A stretch of 51,218 nucleotides of DNA from Tabrizicola sp. (GTDB lineage: Bacteria > Pseudomonadota > Alphaproteobacteria > Rhodobacterales > Rhodobacteraceae). The notes beneath the pieces were generated by a model. That model searched no databases. It saw only the letters and a list, made by a program, of their open reading frames with translations, and was not told where the DNA came from. The translations under genes and the position numbers were made by a program. The stretch is from positions 1 to 51,218 of the forward strand of contig JAEULQ010000069.1 of the NCBI GenBank assembly GCA_016792685.1, read 5' to 3'. Of the stretch, positions 10,098 to 19,110 are shown in pieces (within the stretch, counting starts at the first letter, position 1; every line of letters begins with the position of its first letter).

Positions 10098-10906
10098 AAT
10101 CCATCCTGCGACGTCAGGGGGCGGGCCAGGATCGCGCGGGTTGCCGCGGTCACATCCGCCTGCCGCATCAGGCTTTCGCCGATCAGGAAGCACCGCGCGC
10201 CATAAAGGGCCAGGTCCGCCAGGTCGGCAGGGGTGTAAAGACCGCTTTCGGCGACGATCATCCGATCCTCCGGCACGCGCCGCGCCAGACGGCGCGTCGT
10301 GTCCAGCGTCACTTCGAACGTGTGCAGGTTGCGGTTGTTGATCCCGATCAGCGGCGACTTCAGCCGTGCGGCGCGTTCCAGTTCAGCCTCGTCATGGACT
10401 TCGATCAGCACATCCATGCCAAGCTCGAACGCCGCGGCCTCCAGCTCGGCTGCCTGGTCGTCTTCCAGCGAGGCCATGATCAGCAGGATGCAATCGGCGT
10501 TCAACGCCCGCGACTGGGTGACCTGCCACGGATCATAAAGGAAATCCTTGCGCAGGCAGGGAAGGCTGACCGCGTCATGCGCGGCGACAAGATATTCGTC
10601 CGCCCCCTGGAACGAGGGTGCATCGGTCAGCACCGAAAGACAGGTCGCCCCGCCAGCCTCATAGGCCTTGGCCAGGGCAGGTGGGTCAAAATCGGGGCGG
10701 ATCAGGCCCTTGGAAGGACTGGCCTTCTTGATCTCGGCGATCAGGCCATATCCAGTCAGCGTCGCATCCCGAAGCGCGCGCGCAAATCCGCGCGGAACGG
10801 CGGCGGCCTTTGCGGCGGCTTCCAGCTCGGCCAGCGAGGTGGCGGATTTGGCCTTGGCCACTTCCTCCAGCTTATAGGCCTTGATGCGGTCGAGGATCGT
10901 GCTCAT
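10094..10906 (-). CDS. trpC: Indole-3-glycerol phosphate synthase
   Basis: Closes the indole ring from carboxyphenylaminodeoxyribulose phosphate in tryptophan synthesis. This is a TIM barrel with the N-terminal [17 protein letters not shown] helix, [12 protein letters not shown] (catalytic Lys), [26 protein letters not shown] and [11 protein letters not shown] motifs. At 270 residues it is a stand-alone TrpC without the TrpF fusion seen in enterics. The stop overlaps the moaC start, and trpD lies ten bases upstream, so trpG-trpD-trpC-moaC-moeA behave as one unit. Confidence 0.96.
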   Translation of the reverse strand: MSTILDRIKAYKLEEVAKAKSATSLAELEAAAKAAAVPRGFARALRDATLTGYGLIAEIKKASPSKGLIRPDFDPPALAKAYEAGGATCLSVLTDAPSFQGADEYLVAAHDAVSLPCLRKDFLYDPWQVTQSRALNADCILLIMASLEDDQAAELEAAAFELGMDVLIEVHDEAELERAARLKSPLIGINNRNLHTFEVTLDTTRRLARRVPEDRMIVAESGLYTPADLADLALYGARCFLIGESLMRQADVTAATRAILARPLTSQDGL

Positions 10907-10916
10907 GCGGTCACTT

Positions 10917-11930
10917 TCAGGCGTGGGTCAGGCGGGCGAGCGCCTCGATCTTGGCGCGGGCGGCACCGGAATCGATCGACTCCCGTGCCAGGTCCACGCC
11001 CTCGCGCAGGGTTGCCGCACGGTCAGCCACCACCAGCGCGGCGGCCGCGTTAAGCAGCACGGCGTCCCGATAGGCACCCGGCGCACCGTCCAGAAGCGCG
11101 CGGAACGCAACGGCGTTCTCGGCCGGCGTGCCGCCCAGGATCGCCTCGAACGGATGGGGCGCAAGGCCCGCATCTTCGGGATGGACAGTGAAGTCGCGGA
11201 CCGCGCCGTTTTCCACTGCCGAGACACTGGTCACGCCACAGATGGTGATCTCGTCTGTACCGTCCGAGCCATGGACCAGCCAGGCCTTCTCCGACCCAAG
11301 AGCCAAAAGGGTTTCCGCCATTGGTCGGATCAGGGCATCCGAAAAGGCCCCGGTCAGCTGCCGCTTGACGCCCGCCGGGTTCGTGAGGGGCCCAAGGATG
11401 TTGAAGATCGTCCGCGTTCCCAGTTCCGCCCGGACCGGCATCACATGGCGGATCGCCGGATGGTGCATCGGCGCCATCATGAAGCCGATGCCAGCCTCGG
11501 CCAGGCAGCGCTCCACCACCTCGGGGCCCACCATGACATTCAGGCCAAGCTCCGTCAGCGCATCTGCCGCGCCGGACTTGGACGACAGGTTCCGGTTGCC
11601 ATGCTTGGCGACCACGACCCCCGCTCCAGCGACGACAAAGGCCGTTGCGGTCGAGATGTTGAGCGTCCCCTTGCCGTCGCCGCCGGTGCCGACGATGTCG
11701 ATCGCGCCCGCCGGGGCCTTCACGGCGTTGCATTTGGACCGCATGACCGAGGCAGCGGCAGCGTATTCGTCGACCGTCTCGCCCCGCGTCCGCAGCGCCA
11801 TCAGGAAGCCGCCCATCTGGGCAGGCGTGCCCTGGCCCTCGAAGAGGGCGTTAAACGCAGCTTCAGCCTCGGCGCGGGACAGCGGGCGGTTGGCGGCGAT
11901 GCCGATCAGGGGCTTCAGGACTTCGCTCAT
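10917..11930 (-). CDS. trpD: Anthranilate phosphoribosyltransferase
   Basis: Transfers phosphoribose from PRPP to anthranilate. The PRPP-binding [17 protein letters not shown] segment, the [15 protein letters not shown] motif and [11 protein letters not shown] are clear. It has 337 residues and is not fused to TrpG. The ATG overlaps the trpG stop codon (ATGA), indicating coupled translation. Confidence 0.96.
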   Translation of the reverse strand: MSEVLKPLIGIAANRPLSRAEAEAAFNALFEGQGTPAQMGGFLMALRTRGETVDEYAAAASVMRSKCNAVKAPAGAIDIVGTGGDGKGTLNISTATAFVVAGAGVVVAKHGNRNLSSKSGAADALTELGLNVMVGPEVVERCLAEAGIGFMMAPMHHPAIRHVMPVRAELGTRTIFNILGPLTNPAGVKRQLTGAFSDALIRPMAETLLALGSEKAWLVHGSDGTDEITICGVTSVSAVENGAVRDFTVHPEDAGLAPHPFEAILGGTPAENAVAFRALLDGAPGAYRDAVLLNAAAALVVADRAATLREGVDLARESIDSGAARAKIEALARLTHA

Positions 11931-12514
11931 GCCGGCACCTTGGCACGGGCCTCGTCGAGGAAGTTCCGCAGCAGTTGGTGGCCGTGTTCCGAAGCGATGC
12001 TCTCGGGATGGAACTGGACGCCCTCGATCAGGTGGTGCCTGTGCCGCAGCCCCATGATCGTGCCGTCTTCCAGCCAGGCGGTGACTTCCAGCTCGGCCGG
12101 AAGGGTGGCGCGGTCGACGACCAGCGAATGGTAACGGGTGGCCTGGAACGGCGAGGGCAGGCCGCGGAAGACGCCTTTGCCTGAGTGATGCATGGTGCCC
12201 ATCTTGCCGTGGACGATCTCATGACAGCGGACGACCTTGCCGCCGAAGGCTTCGCCGATGGTCTGGTGGCCAAGACAGACGCCGAGAAGGGGGATACCGG
12301 CCGTTGCGGCGGCTTTCGTGAGGGGCAGGCAGATCCCGGCGGCTGCCGGATCGCAGGGCCCTGGAGAAAGGACGATCACTTCGGGCTGCATGGCGACGAC
12401 GTCCTGAACTTGCAGCGCGTCGTTGCGCTTGACCACGACATCCGCGCCCAGCTCGCCCAGGTAATGGACGAGGTTGTAGGTAAAGCTGTCGTAGTTGTCG
12501 ATCAGGAGAAGCAT
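11927..12514 (-). CDS. trpG: Anthranilate synthase glutamine amidotransferase subunit
   Basis: Class I glutaminase that passes ammonia to TrpE. The N-terminal [19 protein letters not shown], the nucleophile elbow [15 protein letters not shown] and the C-terminal GVQFHPESI (catalytic His-Glu) are diagnostic. The frame is open upstream, but the ATG at 12514 is where the family begins and gives 195 residues. Its partner trpE lies 13 kb away on the other strand. The 173 bases between this gene and the upstream cupin gene probably hold the promoter; I found no Trp-rich leader peptide there. Confidence 0.95.
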   Translation of the reverse strand: MLLLIDNYDSFTYNLVHYLGELGADVVVKRNDALQVQDVVAMQPEVIVLSPGPCDPAAAGICLPLTKAAATAGIPLLGVCLGHQTIGEAFGGKVVRCHEIVHGKMGTMHHSGKGVFRGLPSPFQATRYHSLVVDRATLPAELEVTAWLEDGTIMGLRHRHHLIEGVQFHPESIASEHGHQLLRNFLDEARAKVPA

Positions 12515-12687
12515 GGCGGCGGACCCCGGGGTGGTTCGGGTCGTTATCGCCGATGCAGGGGGCGGTGTAAACCGGGGGCTCAGGGGGACCGCCCGCAGTG
12601 GATCGAATCTGCTGCCCTGAGAAATCAATGGGTTGAGAGAGCACGTTCGTGTGGTCTTAACGAATGTTTCCGTCGATGGGGCTGGTC

Positions 12688-13074
12688 TTACGGCTCTTCG
12701 TGCCGGATCACGTCGTCTTCGCCGAGGTAGCAGCCGGTTTCCACCGCAATCAGGGTCACGGGCAAGCGGCCGGGGTTTTCCAGCCGATGCGGCTGGCCAA
12801 GGGGGATATGGACCGCCTCGCCCTCACAAACCAGCCGTTCGCGGCCACCAAGCGTGACTTGGGCGGTGCCTTCGACCACGACCCAATGTTCAGCCCGGTG
12901 GAGATGCGACTGGAGCGACATCGTGGCGCCAGGAGGAAGCCGCAGGCTGCGGACCCGGAACCGCGCGCCCTCGGCCAGAAGGTCGCGGCCTGCTGGGGCC
13001 GCAAGGGCCGGACCTGTGCGGAAGAAGCCTTGAGCCGGGGCTTCGGCAAAGCCCGAAAATTGCGATCCGTCCAT
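12688..13074 (-). CDS. Cupin-domain protein resembling the isomerase half of type II mannose-6-phosphate isomerase
   Basis: A single small beta-barrel with [34 protein letters not shown] and a C-terminal [12 protein letters not shown], which matches the end of bifunctional mannose-1-phosphate guanylyltransferase/phosphomannose isomerase. The metal-binding His and Glu residues of the cupin are in place. There is no nucleotidyltransferase domain here or nearby, so the role is uncertain: a stand-alone sugar-phosphate isomerase-like cupin, or a general cupin. The start is uncertain between the ATG at 13074 and a GTG at 13095. Confidence 0.7.
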   Translation of the reverse strand: MDGSQFSGFAEAPAQGFFRTGPALAAPAGRDLLAEGARFRVRSLRLPPGATMSLQSHLHRAEHWVVVEGTAQVTLGGRERLVCEGEAVHIPLGQPHRLENPGRLPVTLIAVETGCYLGEDDVIRHEEP

Positions 13075-13252
13075 GATCTTGTCCCGATCAACCACCCGCT
13101 CAGGGTCGCCGGGAAAGGGTTACCATGGGGTTAACGAACCACAAGTTTTCCAAGGTCTTTCAGCGGCATGACTGCCTTGGTCCCGCCTTGATCGGATCGT
13201 CTCTGTGCAGGTGGCGGGCAGATTGCCCACCCGACACGCGCGCCCGGAAAAG

Positions 13253-14320
13253 TCAGGTCCAGTCGAGAACGACCTTGCCCGAAAGCCCCGACCGCATCGC
13301 CGCGAAACCCTCGGTGAAGGCGTCCACCTTGAAGCGGTGGGTGATGACCTTGCGGATGTCGAGGCCGTTTTCCAGCATGGCGATCATCTTGTACCAGGTC
13401 TCGAAAATCTCACGCCCGTAGACGCCCTTGATGGTGATGGCCTTGAAGACGATGCGGCTCCAGTCGACCGGCGATTTGCCCGGCGGGATGCCCAGCATGG
13501 CGATGCGGCCGCCCATGACCATATGCTCGACCATCTGGTCCAGCGCCTGCTGGCTGCCCGACATCTCCATGCCCACGTCGAAGCCCTGCGCCATCTTGAG
13601 GCTGGGGTAGACCGAGCGGAGGTCGGTCGTGGCCACGTTCACCGGAACCACATCCGCCACCTGCCCGGCCAGATCAAGCCGCGCCTGGTTGATGTCGGTG
13701 ATCACCACATGCCGCGCGCCGACATGCCGGGCGACAGCGGCGGCCATGATGCCGATTGGCCCTGCGCCGGTGATCAGGACGTCCTCGCCGATCAGGTCGA
13801 AGGAAAGCGCTGTATGGACCGCATTGCCCAGCGGATCGAGGATCGCGCCGATCTCATCGTCGATCGCATCGGGCAGGGGGACGACGTTGAAGGCCGGAAG
13901 CCGGAGGTACTGGGCAAAGGCGCCGGGTTCATTGACCCCGATGCCCCGGGTCTCCGGATCCAGGTGGAACTTGCCCGACCGGCTTTGACGGCTGGTCTTG
14001 CCGATCAGATGGCCTTCACCCGAGCAGCGCTGGCCAATGCTCAGCCCCTCGACGTTGCGGCCAAGCTCCACGATCTCGCCCGCGAATTCGTGGCCGGTGA
14101 CGAGCGGGACGGGCACCGTCTTCTGCGCCCAGTCGTCCCAGTTCCAGATATGGATATCGGTGCCGCAGATGCCGGTCTTGTTGATCTTGATCAGAACGTC
14201 ATCGGGGCCGATCTCGGGCACGGGCCGGGTTTCCATCCAGAGGCCAGGCTCGGGCTTCGATTTTGCCAATACTTTCATTTCATTTGCGCCGCTGACCGGC
14301 GCGGGCATTTCATTGATCAT
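13253..14320 (-). CDS. tdh: L-threonine 3-dehydrogenase
   Basis: NAD-dependent medium-chain dehydrogenase that oxidises threonine to 2-amino-3-ketobutyrate, the substrate of Kbl encoded just upstream. The catalytic zinc ligands C52 ([12 protein letters not shown]) and H77-E78 (TGHEFAG) are present, as are the Rossmann motif [15 protein letters not shown] and the late KVVLDW. The structural-zinc lobe (about residues 99 to 122, [17 protein letters not shown]) lacks all four cysteines found in E. coli Tdh. The ATG at 14320 overlaps the kbl stop and has GGGAG seven bases upstream; the usual family start, [12 protein letters not shown], is at 14278, so 14 residues may be an extension. Confidence 0.93.
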   Translation of the reverse strand: MINEMPAPVSGANEMKVLAKSKPEPGLWMETRPVPEIGPDDVLIKINKTGICGTDIHIWNWDDWAQKTVPVPLVTGHEFAGEIVELGRNVEGLSIGQRCSGEGHLIGKTSRQSRSGKFHLDPETRGIGVNEPGAFAQYLRLPAFNVVPLPDAIDDEIGAILDPLGNAVHTALSFDLIGEDVLITGAGPIGIMAAAVARHVGARHVVITDINQARLDLAGQVADVVPVNVATTDLRSVYPSLKMAQGFDVGMEMSGSQQALDQMVEHMVMGGRIAMLGIPPGKSPVDWSRIVFKAITIKGVYGREIFETWYKMIAMLENGLDIRKVITHRFKVDAFTEGFAAMRSGLSGKVVLDWT

Positions 14321-15510
14321 TTGAGAACTCCCGTGGCTTTCCCGGCCTGAGTGAAGGCCTCTAGCGCGAAGTCGAGGTCGGCGGTGGTCAGCGCCGCGTT
14401 CATCTGGGTGCGGATGCGGGCCTGACCTTTCGGCACGACCGGGAAGAAGAAACCCGCGACATGGACACCGCGCGTGAAAAGGTCGGCGGCCATGGCCTGA
14501 GAGAGTTTCGCATCGCCCAGCATCACGGGCACGATCGGATGTTCTCCGGGCAGAAGCGTGAAGCCCGCCTCGGTCAGGCCCTTGCGCCAGTAGGAGGCAT
14601 TTGCGGAGAGCCGGGCGCGGAGGTCGTCGGCTGCCTCGACGATCTCAAGCGCAGCGAGCGCGGCGCCGACCACGGCCGGGGGCAGGGCGTTCGAAAAGAG
14701 GTAAGGCCGGGCGCGCTGACGGAGGAGGTCGATCACCGGCTGCGGCCCGGCGATATAGCCGCCAAGGGCTCCGCCGAGGGCCTTGCCAAGAGTACCGGTC
14801 AGGATATCGACCTGAACGCCCGCGCGGGCCGGAGTGCCCCGGCCCTGCGGCCCGGTGAAGCCGGTGGCGTGGCAGTCGTCGACCATGACCATCGCGCCAT
14901 ACTGGTCGGCCAACGCCCGGATTTCCGGCAGTTTCGCGTAGTAACCATCCATCGAGAAGACGCCATCGGTCGCGATCAGGATGAAGCGGGCCCCATCTGC
15001 GCGGGCCTGTTTCAGCTGGGCCTCAAGGTCGCTCATGTCGGAATTGGCGTAGCGGTAGCGCTTGGCTTTGCAGAGCCGGATCCCATCGATGATCGAGGCA
15101 TGGTTCAGCGCGTCAGAGATGACAGCGTCTTCGGGGCCGAGCAGCGGTTCGAAAAGCCCGCCGTTCGCGTCGAAGCAGGCGGCGAAGAGGATGCTGTCGT
15201 CGTGGCCAAGGAACTGGGCGAGCCGGGTTTCCAGCTGTCGGTGCAGGTCTTGCGTGCCGCAGATGAAACGGACCGAGGCCATGCCGAAGCCATGGTCATC
15301 CATCGCCGCTTTGGCAGCGGCGATCAGGCGGGAGTCGTCGGCCAGCCCAAGGTAGTTGTTGGCGCAGAGGTTCAGCATCTCGCGCCCGGCCATCTGGACA
15401 TGTGCCCCCTGCGCGCTGGTGATCAGCCGTTCCCGCTTCATCAGGCCATCGGATTCGATACCTGCGAGGGTGTTGGTGATGTGGTCGAGAAAGGCGGCCC
15501 TGTCCGTCAT
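14317..15510 (-). CDS. kbl: 2-amino-3-ketobutyrate coenzyme A ligase (glycine C-acetyltransferase)
   Basis: PLP-dependent alpha-oxoamine synthase that splits 2-amino-3-ketobutyrate with CoA into glycine and acetyl-CoA. Motifs include [37 protein letters not shown] and the PLP lysine K243 in [15 protein letters not shown] start at the ATG at 15510, which has a GGAGGAG site eight bases upstream and gives the normal 397 residues; the frame is open further upstream. The stop overlaps tdh, so threonine is degraded by a coupled two-gene unit. Confidence 0.95.
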   Translation of the reverse strand: MTDRAAFLDHITNTLAGIESDGLMKRERLITSAQGAHVQMAGREMLNLCANNYLGLADDSRLIAAAKAAMDDHGFGMASVRFICGTQDLHRQLETRLAQFLGHDDSILFAACFDANGGLFEPLLGPEDAVISDALNHASIIDGIRLCKAKRYRYANSDMSDLEAQLKQARADGARFILIATDGVFSMDGYYAKLPEIRALADQYGAMVMVDDCHATGFTGPQGRGTPARAGVQVDILTGTLGKALGGALGGYIAGPQPVIDLLRQRARPYLFSNALPPAVVGAALAALEIVEAADDLRARLSANASYWRKGLTEAGFTLLPGEHPIVPVMLGDAKLSQAMAADLFTRGVHVAGFFFPVVPKGQARIRTQMNAALTTADLDFALEAFTQAGKATGVLK

Positions 15511-15535
15511 TGCAGAATCTCCTCCGGCTTGGCGG

Positions 15536-15584
15536 AATTTGGCAGAAGTCGGAATCAGTGTCAACTTGGCGGAAAGGAATCCGC
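15536..15584 (-). promoter_or_regulatory. Putative kbl-tdh promoter and regulator site
   Basis: On the minus strand TTGACA (15564 to 15559) is followed after 17 bases by CAAATT (15541 to 15536), 26 bases before the kbl start. Just upstream of the -35 lies GCGGA-AAGGAA-TCCGC (15569 to 15584), an inverted repeat. The octamer TTGGCGGA occurs both here and across the -10, so these could be sites for the XRE-cupin regulator encoded immediately upstream. This is inferred from sequence alone. Confidence 0.35.
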
Positions 15585-15595
15585 TAAACCGGAAA

Positions 15596-16150
15596 TCAGC
15601 TGTCCTGCACGATCAGGATCGCCCGGGCGGGTTTGCCATCGGCGGCGATCTCATGCGCACGGTCGGCGGGGTAACGCGCGACGTCCCCGGGCGCGAGCGT
15701 GTCGCTCGCATCGCCGGAAGTGACGGTCAGGCGGCCTTCGAGAACGGTGAGGTGTTCGCGGCAGCCCGGGGAATGCGCCTCGGACGTCAGACGGGCGCCG
15801 GGGGCGAAGGCAAGCTCATAGACCTCATGCGCGCCGACGCTTTCGGGGGCCGAGAGGATCCGGATCTTCACGCCGCCCCGGTCGATCACCGGGGTGGCAG
15901 AGGCGCGGGTAACCTCGATGCCGGGGGCAGGGCGACCCTCCAGCAGGCCGGCGAAATCCAGCTGCAGCGCCTGGGTCAGGGCCCAGAGCGTGGCAACCGT
16001 GGGCGAGGATTCGCCGCGTTCAATCTGGCTGACCATCGAGCGGCTGACACCGGAAAGCTTGGCCGCGGCATCAAGGGAAAGCCCGCGTTCCTTGCGGGCG
16101 GCGCGGAGGGAAGCGGCGAGGCGGTCGTGGATGTCGGAACGGTCGGCCAT
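15596..16150 (-). CDS. XRE-family regulator with C-terminal cupin sensor domain
   Basis: Residues 8 to 65 form an HTH_3 domain ([24 protein letters not shown], then [20 protein letters not shown]). A Cupin_2 domain follows ([44 protein letters not shown]). This architecture is used by regulators of amino-acid and polyamine catabolism such as PuuR-like proteins, where the cupin senses a metabolite. It lies 85 bases upstream of kbl on the same strand, so control of threonine breakdown is a reasonable guess. The 184-residue length is normal. Confidence 0.85.
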   Translation of the reverse strand: MADRSDIHDRLAASLRAARKERGLSLDAAAKLSGVSRSMVSQIERGESSPTVATLWALTQALQLDFAGLLEGRPAPGIEVTRASATPVIDRGGVKIRILSAPESVGAHEVYELAFAPGARLTSEAHSPGCREHLTVLEGRLTVTSGDASDTLAPGDVARYPADRAHEIAADGKPARAILIVQDS

Positions 16151-16211
16151 GGCCCATCGTGGCGGTGAAGCGCGGGGGCGTCAATCGGGCAGCTTGGGGT
16201 TAGGGCCTGGG

Positions 16212-17621
16212 TCAGGTGCCGCAGAAGGTGACGTAGCGGCCAAAGCCTGTCGGGGCGGGAAGCATGTAGGGCTCGGCTTCCGTGAAGGGGGCCCGGATCG
16301 CGGCGAGGAGGGAATGAAACTGGGTCATGTCGCCCTCGGTCGCGGCCGAAAGGGCCTCTTCCACCTGGTGATTGCGTGGGATGACGGACGGGTTTGCAGC
16401 GGCGATCCGGACGGCGGCGCCTTCGCCCGCCCGTGCCTGCCAGCGTGGAAGCCAGGCCTCCATCCCGCGGAAGTCATCGAAAAGCGGGCGCAGCGCGGCA
16501 GGATCGGCCAGGCGGCGGAACGTGAGGGTCCAGTCGGCACCGACCATTGTTGAAAGCAGGTCGTCGGCGAGTGTCGCGTCCTCGGCGTCTTCGCCAAGCA
16601 GGCCTAGCTTGTGGCGCATGACCCGTGTCCATTCCGTCCGGTAGCGCGCGGCAATGCCGGTCAGGCGCTCGTTCGCAAGGTCGACGGCACGGTCCGGATC
16701 GGGGTCAAGAAGCGGAATCAGCGTCTCGGCCAGACGGGCCAGGTTCCAGCCTAGGATCAGGGGCTGGTTCTGATAGGCATAGCGGCCCTGATGGTCGATC
16801 GAGGAAAAGACCGTGCCCGGGGCATAGGCCTCCATGAAGGCGCAGGGGCCATAGTCGATCGTCTCGCCCGAGATCGCCATGTTGTCGGTGTTCATCACGC
16901 CATGGATGAAGCCCAGACCCATCCACTGGGCGACAAGCTTTGCCTGGCCCGCAATGACTGCGTCGAGGAAGGCAAGATAGGGCTGCTCCGCCCCGGCCAG
17001 ATCGGGATAGTGGCGCGCGATGGCATAGTCGGCCAGCGCCTTCACATTGGCCTTATCGCCCCTGGCGGCGAAGAACTGGAAGGTGCCGACCCTCAGGTGG
17101 CTTGCCGCCACCCGGGCAAGGACGGCGCCCGGAAGCTTTGTCTCGCGCCAGACCTCTTCACCGGTTGCGACGACGGCAAGGGACCTGGTGGTGGGCACAG
17201 CCATCCCGGCCATGAATTCCGAAATCAGGTATTCCCGCAGCATCGGGCCGACGGCGGCCTTTCCATCGCCGCCTCGGGAAAAAGGCGTCCGGCCGGAACC
17301 CTTCAGCTGAATGTCGAAGCGGCGGCCGTCGGGGGACAGCACCTCGCCCAGCAGATGGGCGCGACCATCACCGAGTTGCGGCGAGAAGCCGCCAAACTGG
17401 TGCCCGGCATAGGCCTGGGCAATCGGTTCGGCCCCGGGGGGCAGGCTTGCCCCCGAGAACCAGTCGCGCGCGTCCGCGTCCGACAGCGCAAGCCCGAGAT
17501 CACCGGCAAGGGAGCGGTTCAGGATCAGAAGTCGGGGCGCAGGGGCAGGGTCCGGCGGCACGCGCAGGTAGGTGCCCGGCAAGTCGCGAGCGTAGGAGTG
17601 GTCGAAGGCGATGGTCATCAT
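16212..17621 (-). CDS. selO: Protein adenylyltransferase SelO (YdiU/UPF0061 family)
   Basis: Pseudokinase-fold enzyme that transfers AMP to protein hydroxyl groups and is linked to redox stress responses. The family signatures are AYAGHQFGGFSPQLGDGRAH, QLKGSGRTPFSR(G)GDGKAAVGP, the metal-binding region IHGVMNTDNMAISGETIDYGP, and a C-terminal GRYVTFCGT. The penultimate-region Cys (C467) occupies the position of the selenocysteine or Cys at the end of family members. At 469 residues it is normal. ATG codons at 17621 and 17618 are adjacent and either may be used. Neighbours give no functional clue. Confidence 0.92.
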   Translation of the reverse strand: MMTIAFDHSYARDLPGTYLRVPPDPAPAPRLLILNRSLAGDLGLALSDADARDWFSGASLPPGAEPIAQAYAGHQFGGFSPQLGDGRAHLLGEVLSPDGRRFDIQLKGSGRTPFSRGGDGKAAVGPMLREYLISEFMAGMAVPTTRSLAVVATGEEVWRETKLPGAVLARVAASHLRVGTFQFFAARGDKANVKALADYAIARHYPDLAGAEQPYLAFLDAVIAGQAKLVAQWMGLGFIHGVMNTDNMAISGETIDYGPCAFMEAYAPGTVFSSIDHQGRYAYQNQPLILGWNLARLAETLIPLLDPDPDRAVDLANERLTGIAARYRTEWTRVMRHKLGLLGEDAEDATLADDLLSTMVGADWTLTFRRLADPAALRPLFDDFRGMEAWLPRWQARAGEGAAVRIAAANPSVIPRNHQVEEALSAATEGDMTQFHSLLAAIRAPFTEAEPYMLPAPTGFGRYVTFCGT

Positions 17622-17689
17622 GAGGTTCCGGGCGCCGTCCGGGGCGCCAGTCAGAAAGATAGGCCGTCAGCCCGCGCGCGCAAGTTTTC

Positions 17690-18361
17690 CTATCTGACGT
17701 TGTGGACCGAGACCAGCCGGTAGGCCGGCACCATGGCCCCCCCGACCCGAGACGGCTCGGTCATCGCGCGCTTCTGGTAGGCAAAGGTCCACATCCCGCC
17801 CCGCCGCACACCGACAACCGTGACATTTGGAAAATCACCGTTCGCGACCAAATAGTTCGCCTTGCGCAACGCGACGCCCGGCGTGCCGATCCCCATCACC
17901 CGGTTCACTTCGGCATCCATGTGCCCTTGGTCGATGGGGCGCCCTTCCTCACGCAGGCCATCGTCGTTGAAAGTGTTGAAGTTGACGTGTGCTACCCGCA
18001 CCGTCCCGCCAGTGCCTGCAGCGAATGTGCAGCCATTCATCGTGTCGGTGATGAAGAAGTCGGCCTTGTCACCGATCACCATGGTCTTGGTCGAATTTGG
18101 CTGCCAGGGCAGGTAATAGCCCAGATGGCCGCCAAGCCCTGCCGGTGCGATCTCCCAGCAGGGCATCGATGCACCGCTCTTGTCCAGGCACTGCACTCCG
18201 GGCTTTGGCCGCAGCGTCAACGGGATGACCTGGGCCGTGCCATCCGGACCAAACGTCGCGGGGTTGCCGCGCGCCTGCATGTTCAAATGTCCCGAGGGCC
18301 AGAGCGCATTCAGCTTAAGAAACGTCTTCGGGTGAACCACAATCTCCGCGATCGACGGCAT
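17690..18361 (-). CDS. Uncharacterised protein with a Cys-His pair in a CNF/BLF1-like deamidase context
   Basis: I do not recognise this 223-residue protein as a named family. It has no signal peptide or membrane segment. The middle contains a beta-rich stretch with NGCTFAAG (C111) followed by VRVAHVNFNTFN (H125). A Cys in an (S/N)GCT turn with a His about 12 to 15 residues later on the next strand is the arrangement of the CNF1, dermonecrotic toxin and BLF1 glutamine deamidases, and loosely of CheD. That resemblance is a hypothesis from motif spacing only. The ATG has AGGGAA about eight bases upstream. It lies 144 bases downstream of tRNA-Pro on the same strand, a typical site for acquired genes. 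No obvious immunity or secretion partner is adjacent. Confidence 0.6.
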   Translation of the reverse strand: MPSIAEIVVHPKTFLKLNALWPSGHLNMQARGNPATFGPDGTAQVIPLTLRPKPGVQCLDKSGASMPCWEIAPAGLGGHLGYYLPWQPNSTKTMVIGDKADFFITDTMNGCTFAAGTGGTVRVAHVNFNTFNDDGLREEGRPIDQGHMDAEVNRVMGIGTPGVALRKANYLVANGDFPNVTVVGVRRGGMWTFAYQKRAMTEPSRVGGAMVPAYRLVSVHNVR

Positions 18362-18505
18362 GGCTAAAGTTCCCTTGAGTATGAGAGCTGAAAAGTCGCA
18401 AATGACCGGTCATGCGACTGCCAAGAAGCGTCGAGCAAGAGACCCAAGCCTGTCAAAGAGAATCGCAGCGGCCCTTGTCGGCTGGCCGTCGAATATGAAG
18501 GAAAG

Positions 18506-18582
18506 TGGTCGGGGCGGAGGGATTCGAACTCTCGACCTACGGTACCCAAAACCGTCGCGCTACCAGACTGCGCTACGCCCCG
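18506..18582 (-). tRNA. tRNA-Pro (anticodon UGG)
   Basis: The minus strand folds as a cloverleaf of 77 bases. The acceptor stem CGGGGCG pairs with CGCCCCG, the T arm contains the standard GTTCGAATCC, and the anticodon loop reads TTTTGGGTA with TGG as anticodon. The C1-G72 pair expected for bacterial tRNA-Pro is present, and the 3' CCA is encoded. Confidence 0.96.
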
Positions 18583-18630
18583 ACTGCTGCTCCCTTAACT
18601 GGAAGCGATGGGAATGAAAAGCCTTGCCGA

Positions 18631-19110
18631 CTATTCGTCGCAGGCCCAGGCCGCTATTGCAGACGGGATCGAAGGGTGACGGAATTCGGCTCCCGGTCCG
18701 ATGCCAAGCTTGTCCGCCAGACCTGCGTTGATCTCCAGCACATAGACCACGCCCTCGCCCCCATCGATGGGGGTCAGATCGCCCGGAACCGCATTGGCAT
18801 GGACCCGGGTGACCGTTCCGGTCGCATCGGCAAAGACCATGTCCAGCGGGATCAGCGTGTTCTTCATCCAGAACTGCGGACGACGCGGGCCTTCGTAGAC
18901 GAAGAGCATGCCGCCCGCCGGATCCAGGCTTTCGCGGAACATCAGGCCCCTGGCACGTTCCGCCCCATCATCCGCCAGTTCGACGGCAAAACTCTCGCGG
19001 CCACCCGGCCAGCGCAAATCCAGACGCTCTGGCGAACACGAGGCCTCGGCCGCAGCCGGCAGGGCTGCCAGCGCCAGACCGACCCGGACCCCGTCGCGCC
19101 AACCGTGCAT
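18631..19110 (-). CDS. DUF192-family exported protein
   Basis: A 159-residue protein with an N-terminal signal peptide (VRVGLALAALPAAAEAS) and a single DUF192 beta-rich domain: GLMFRESLDPAGGMLFVY, FWMKNTLIPLDMVFAD, GVVYVLEINAG. The biochemical role of DUF192 is not established; it occurs as a small secreted domain in many bacteria. The ATG at 19110 overlaps the stop of the cold-shock gene (TGATG), so the two are translationally coupled; this pairing is widespread in alphaproteobacteria. The frame is open upstream but inside the neighbouring gene. Confidence 0.88.
   Translation of the reverse strand: MHGWRDGVRVGLALAALPAAAEASCSPERLDLRWPGGRESFAVELADDGAERARGLMFRESLDPAGGMLFVYEGPRRPQFWMKNTLIPLDMVFADATGTVTRVHANAVPGDLTPIDGGEGVVYVLEINAGLADKLGIGPGAEFRHPSIPSAIAAWACDE

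Noticed and set aside
10881-12134. 417-codon plus-strand frame over trpD/trpG
   Set aside because: Shadow of well-conserved trp genes; composition is antisense-like.
12515-12687. Possible trp attenuator leader upstream of trpG
   Set aside because: No short frame with tandem Trp codons and no terminator/antiterminator pair could be recognised.
18361-18505. Integrated element at tRNA-Pro
   Set aside because: The position next to an unrecognised gene suggested it, but there is no integrase and no direct repeat of the tRNA 3' end within the window.
18360-18617. 85-codon plus-strand frame next to tRNA-Pro
   Set aside because: It runs antisense through the tRNA gene and has no conserved content.
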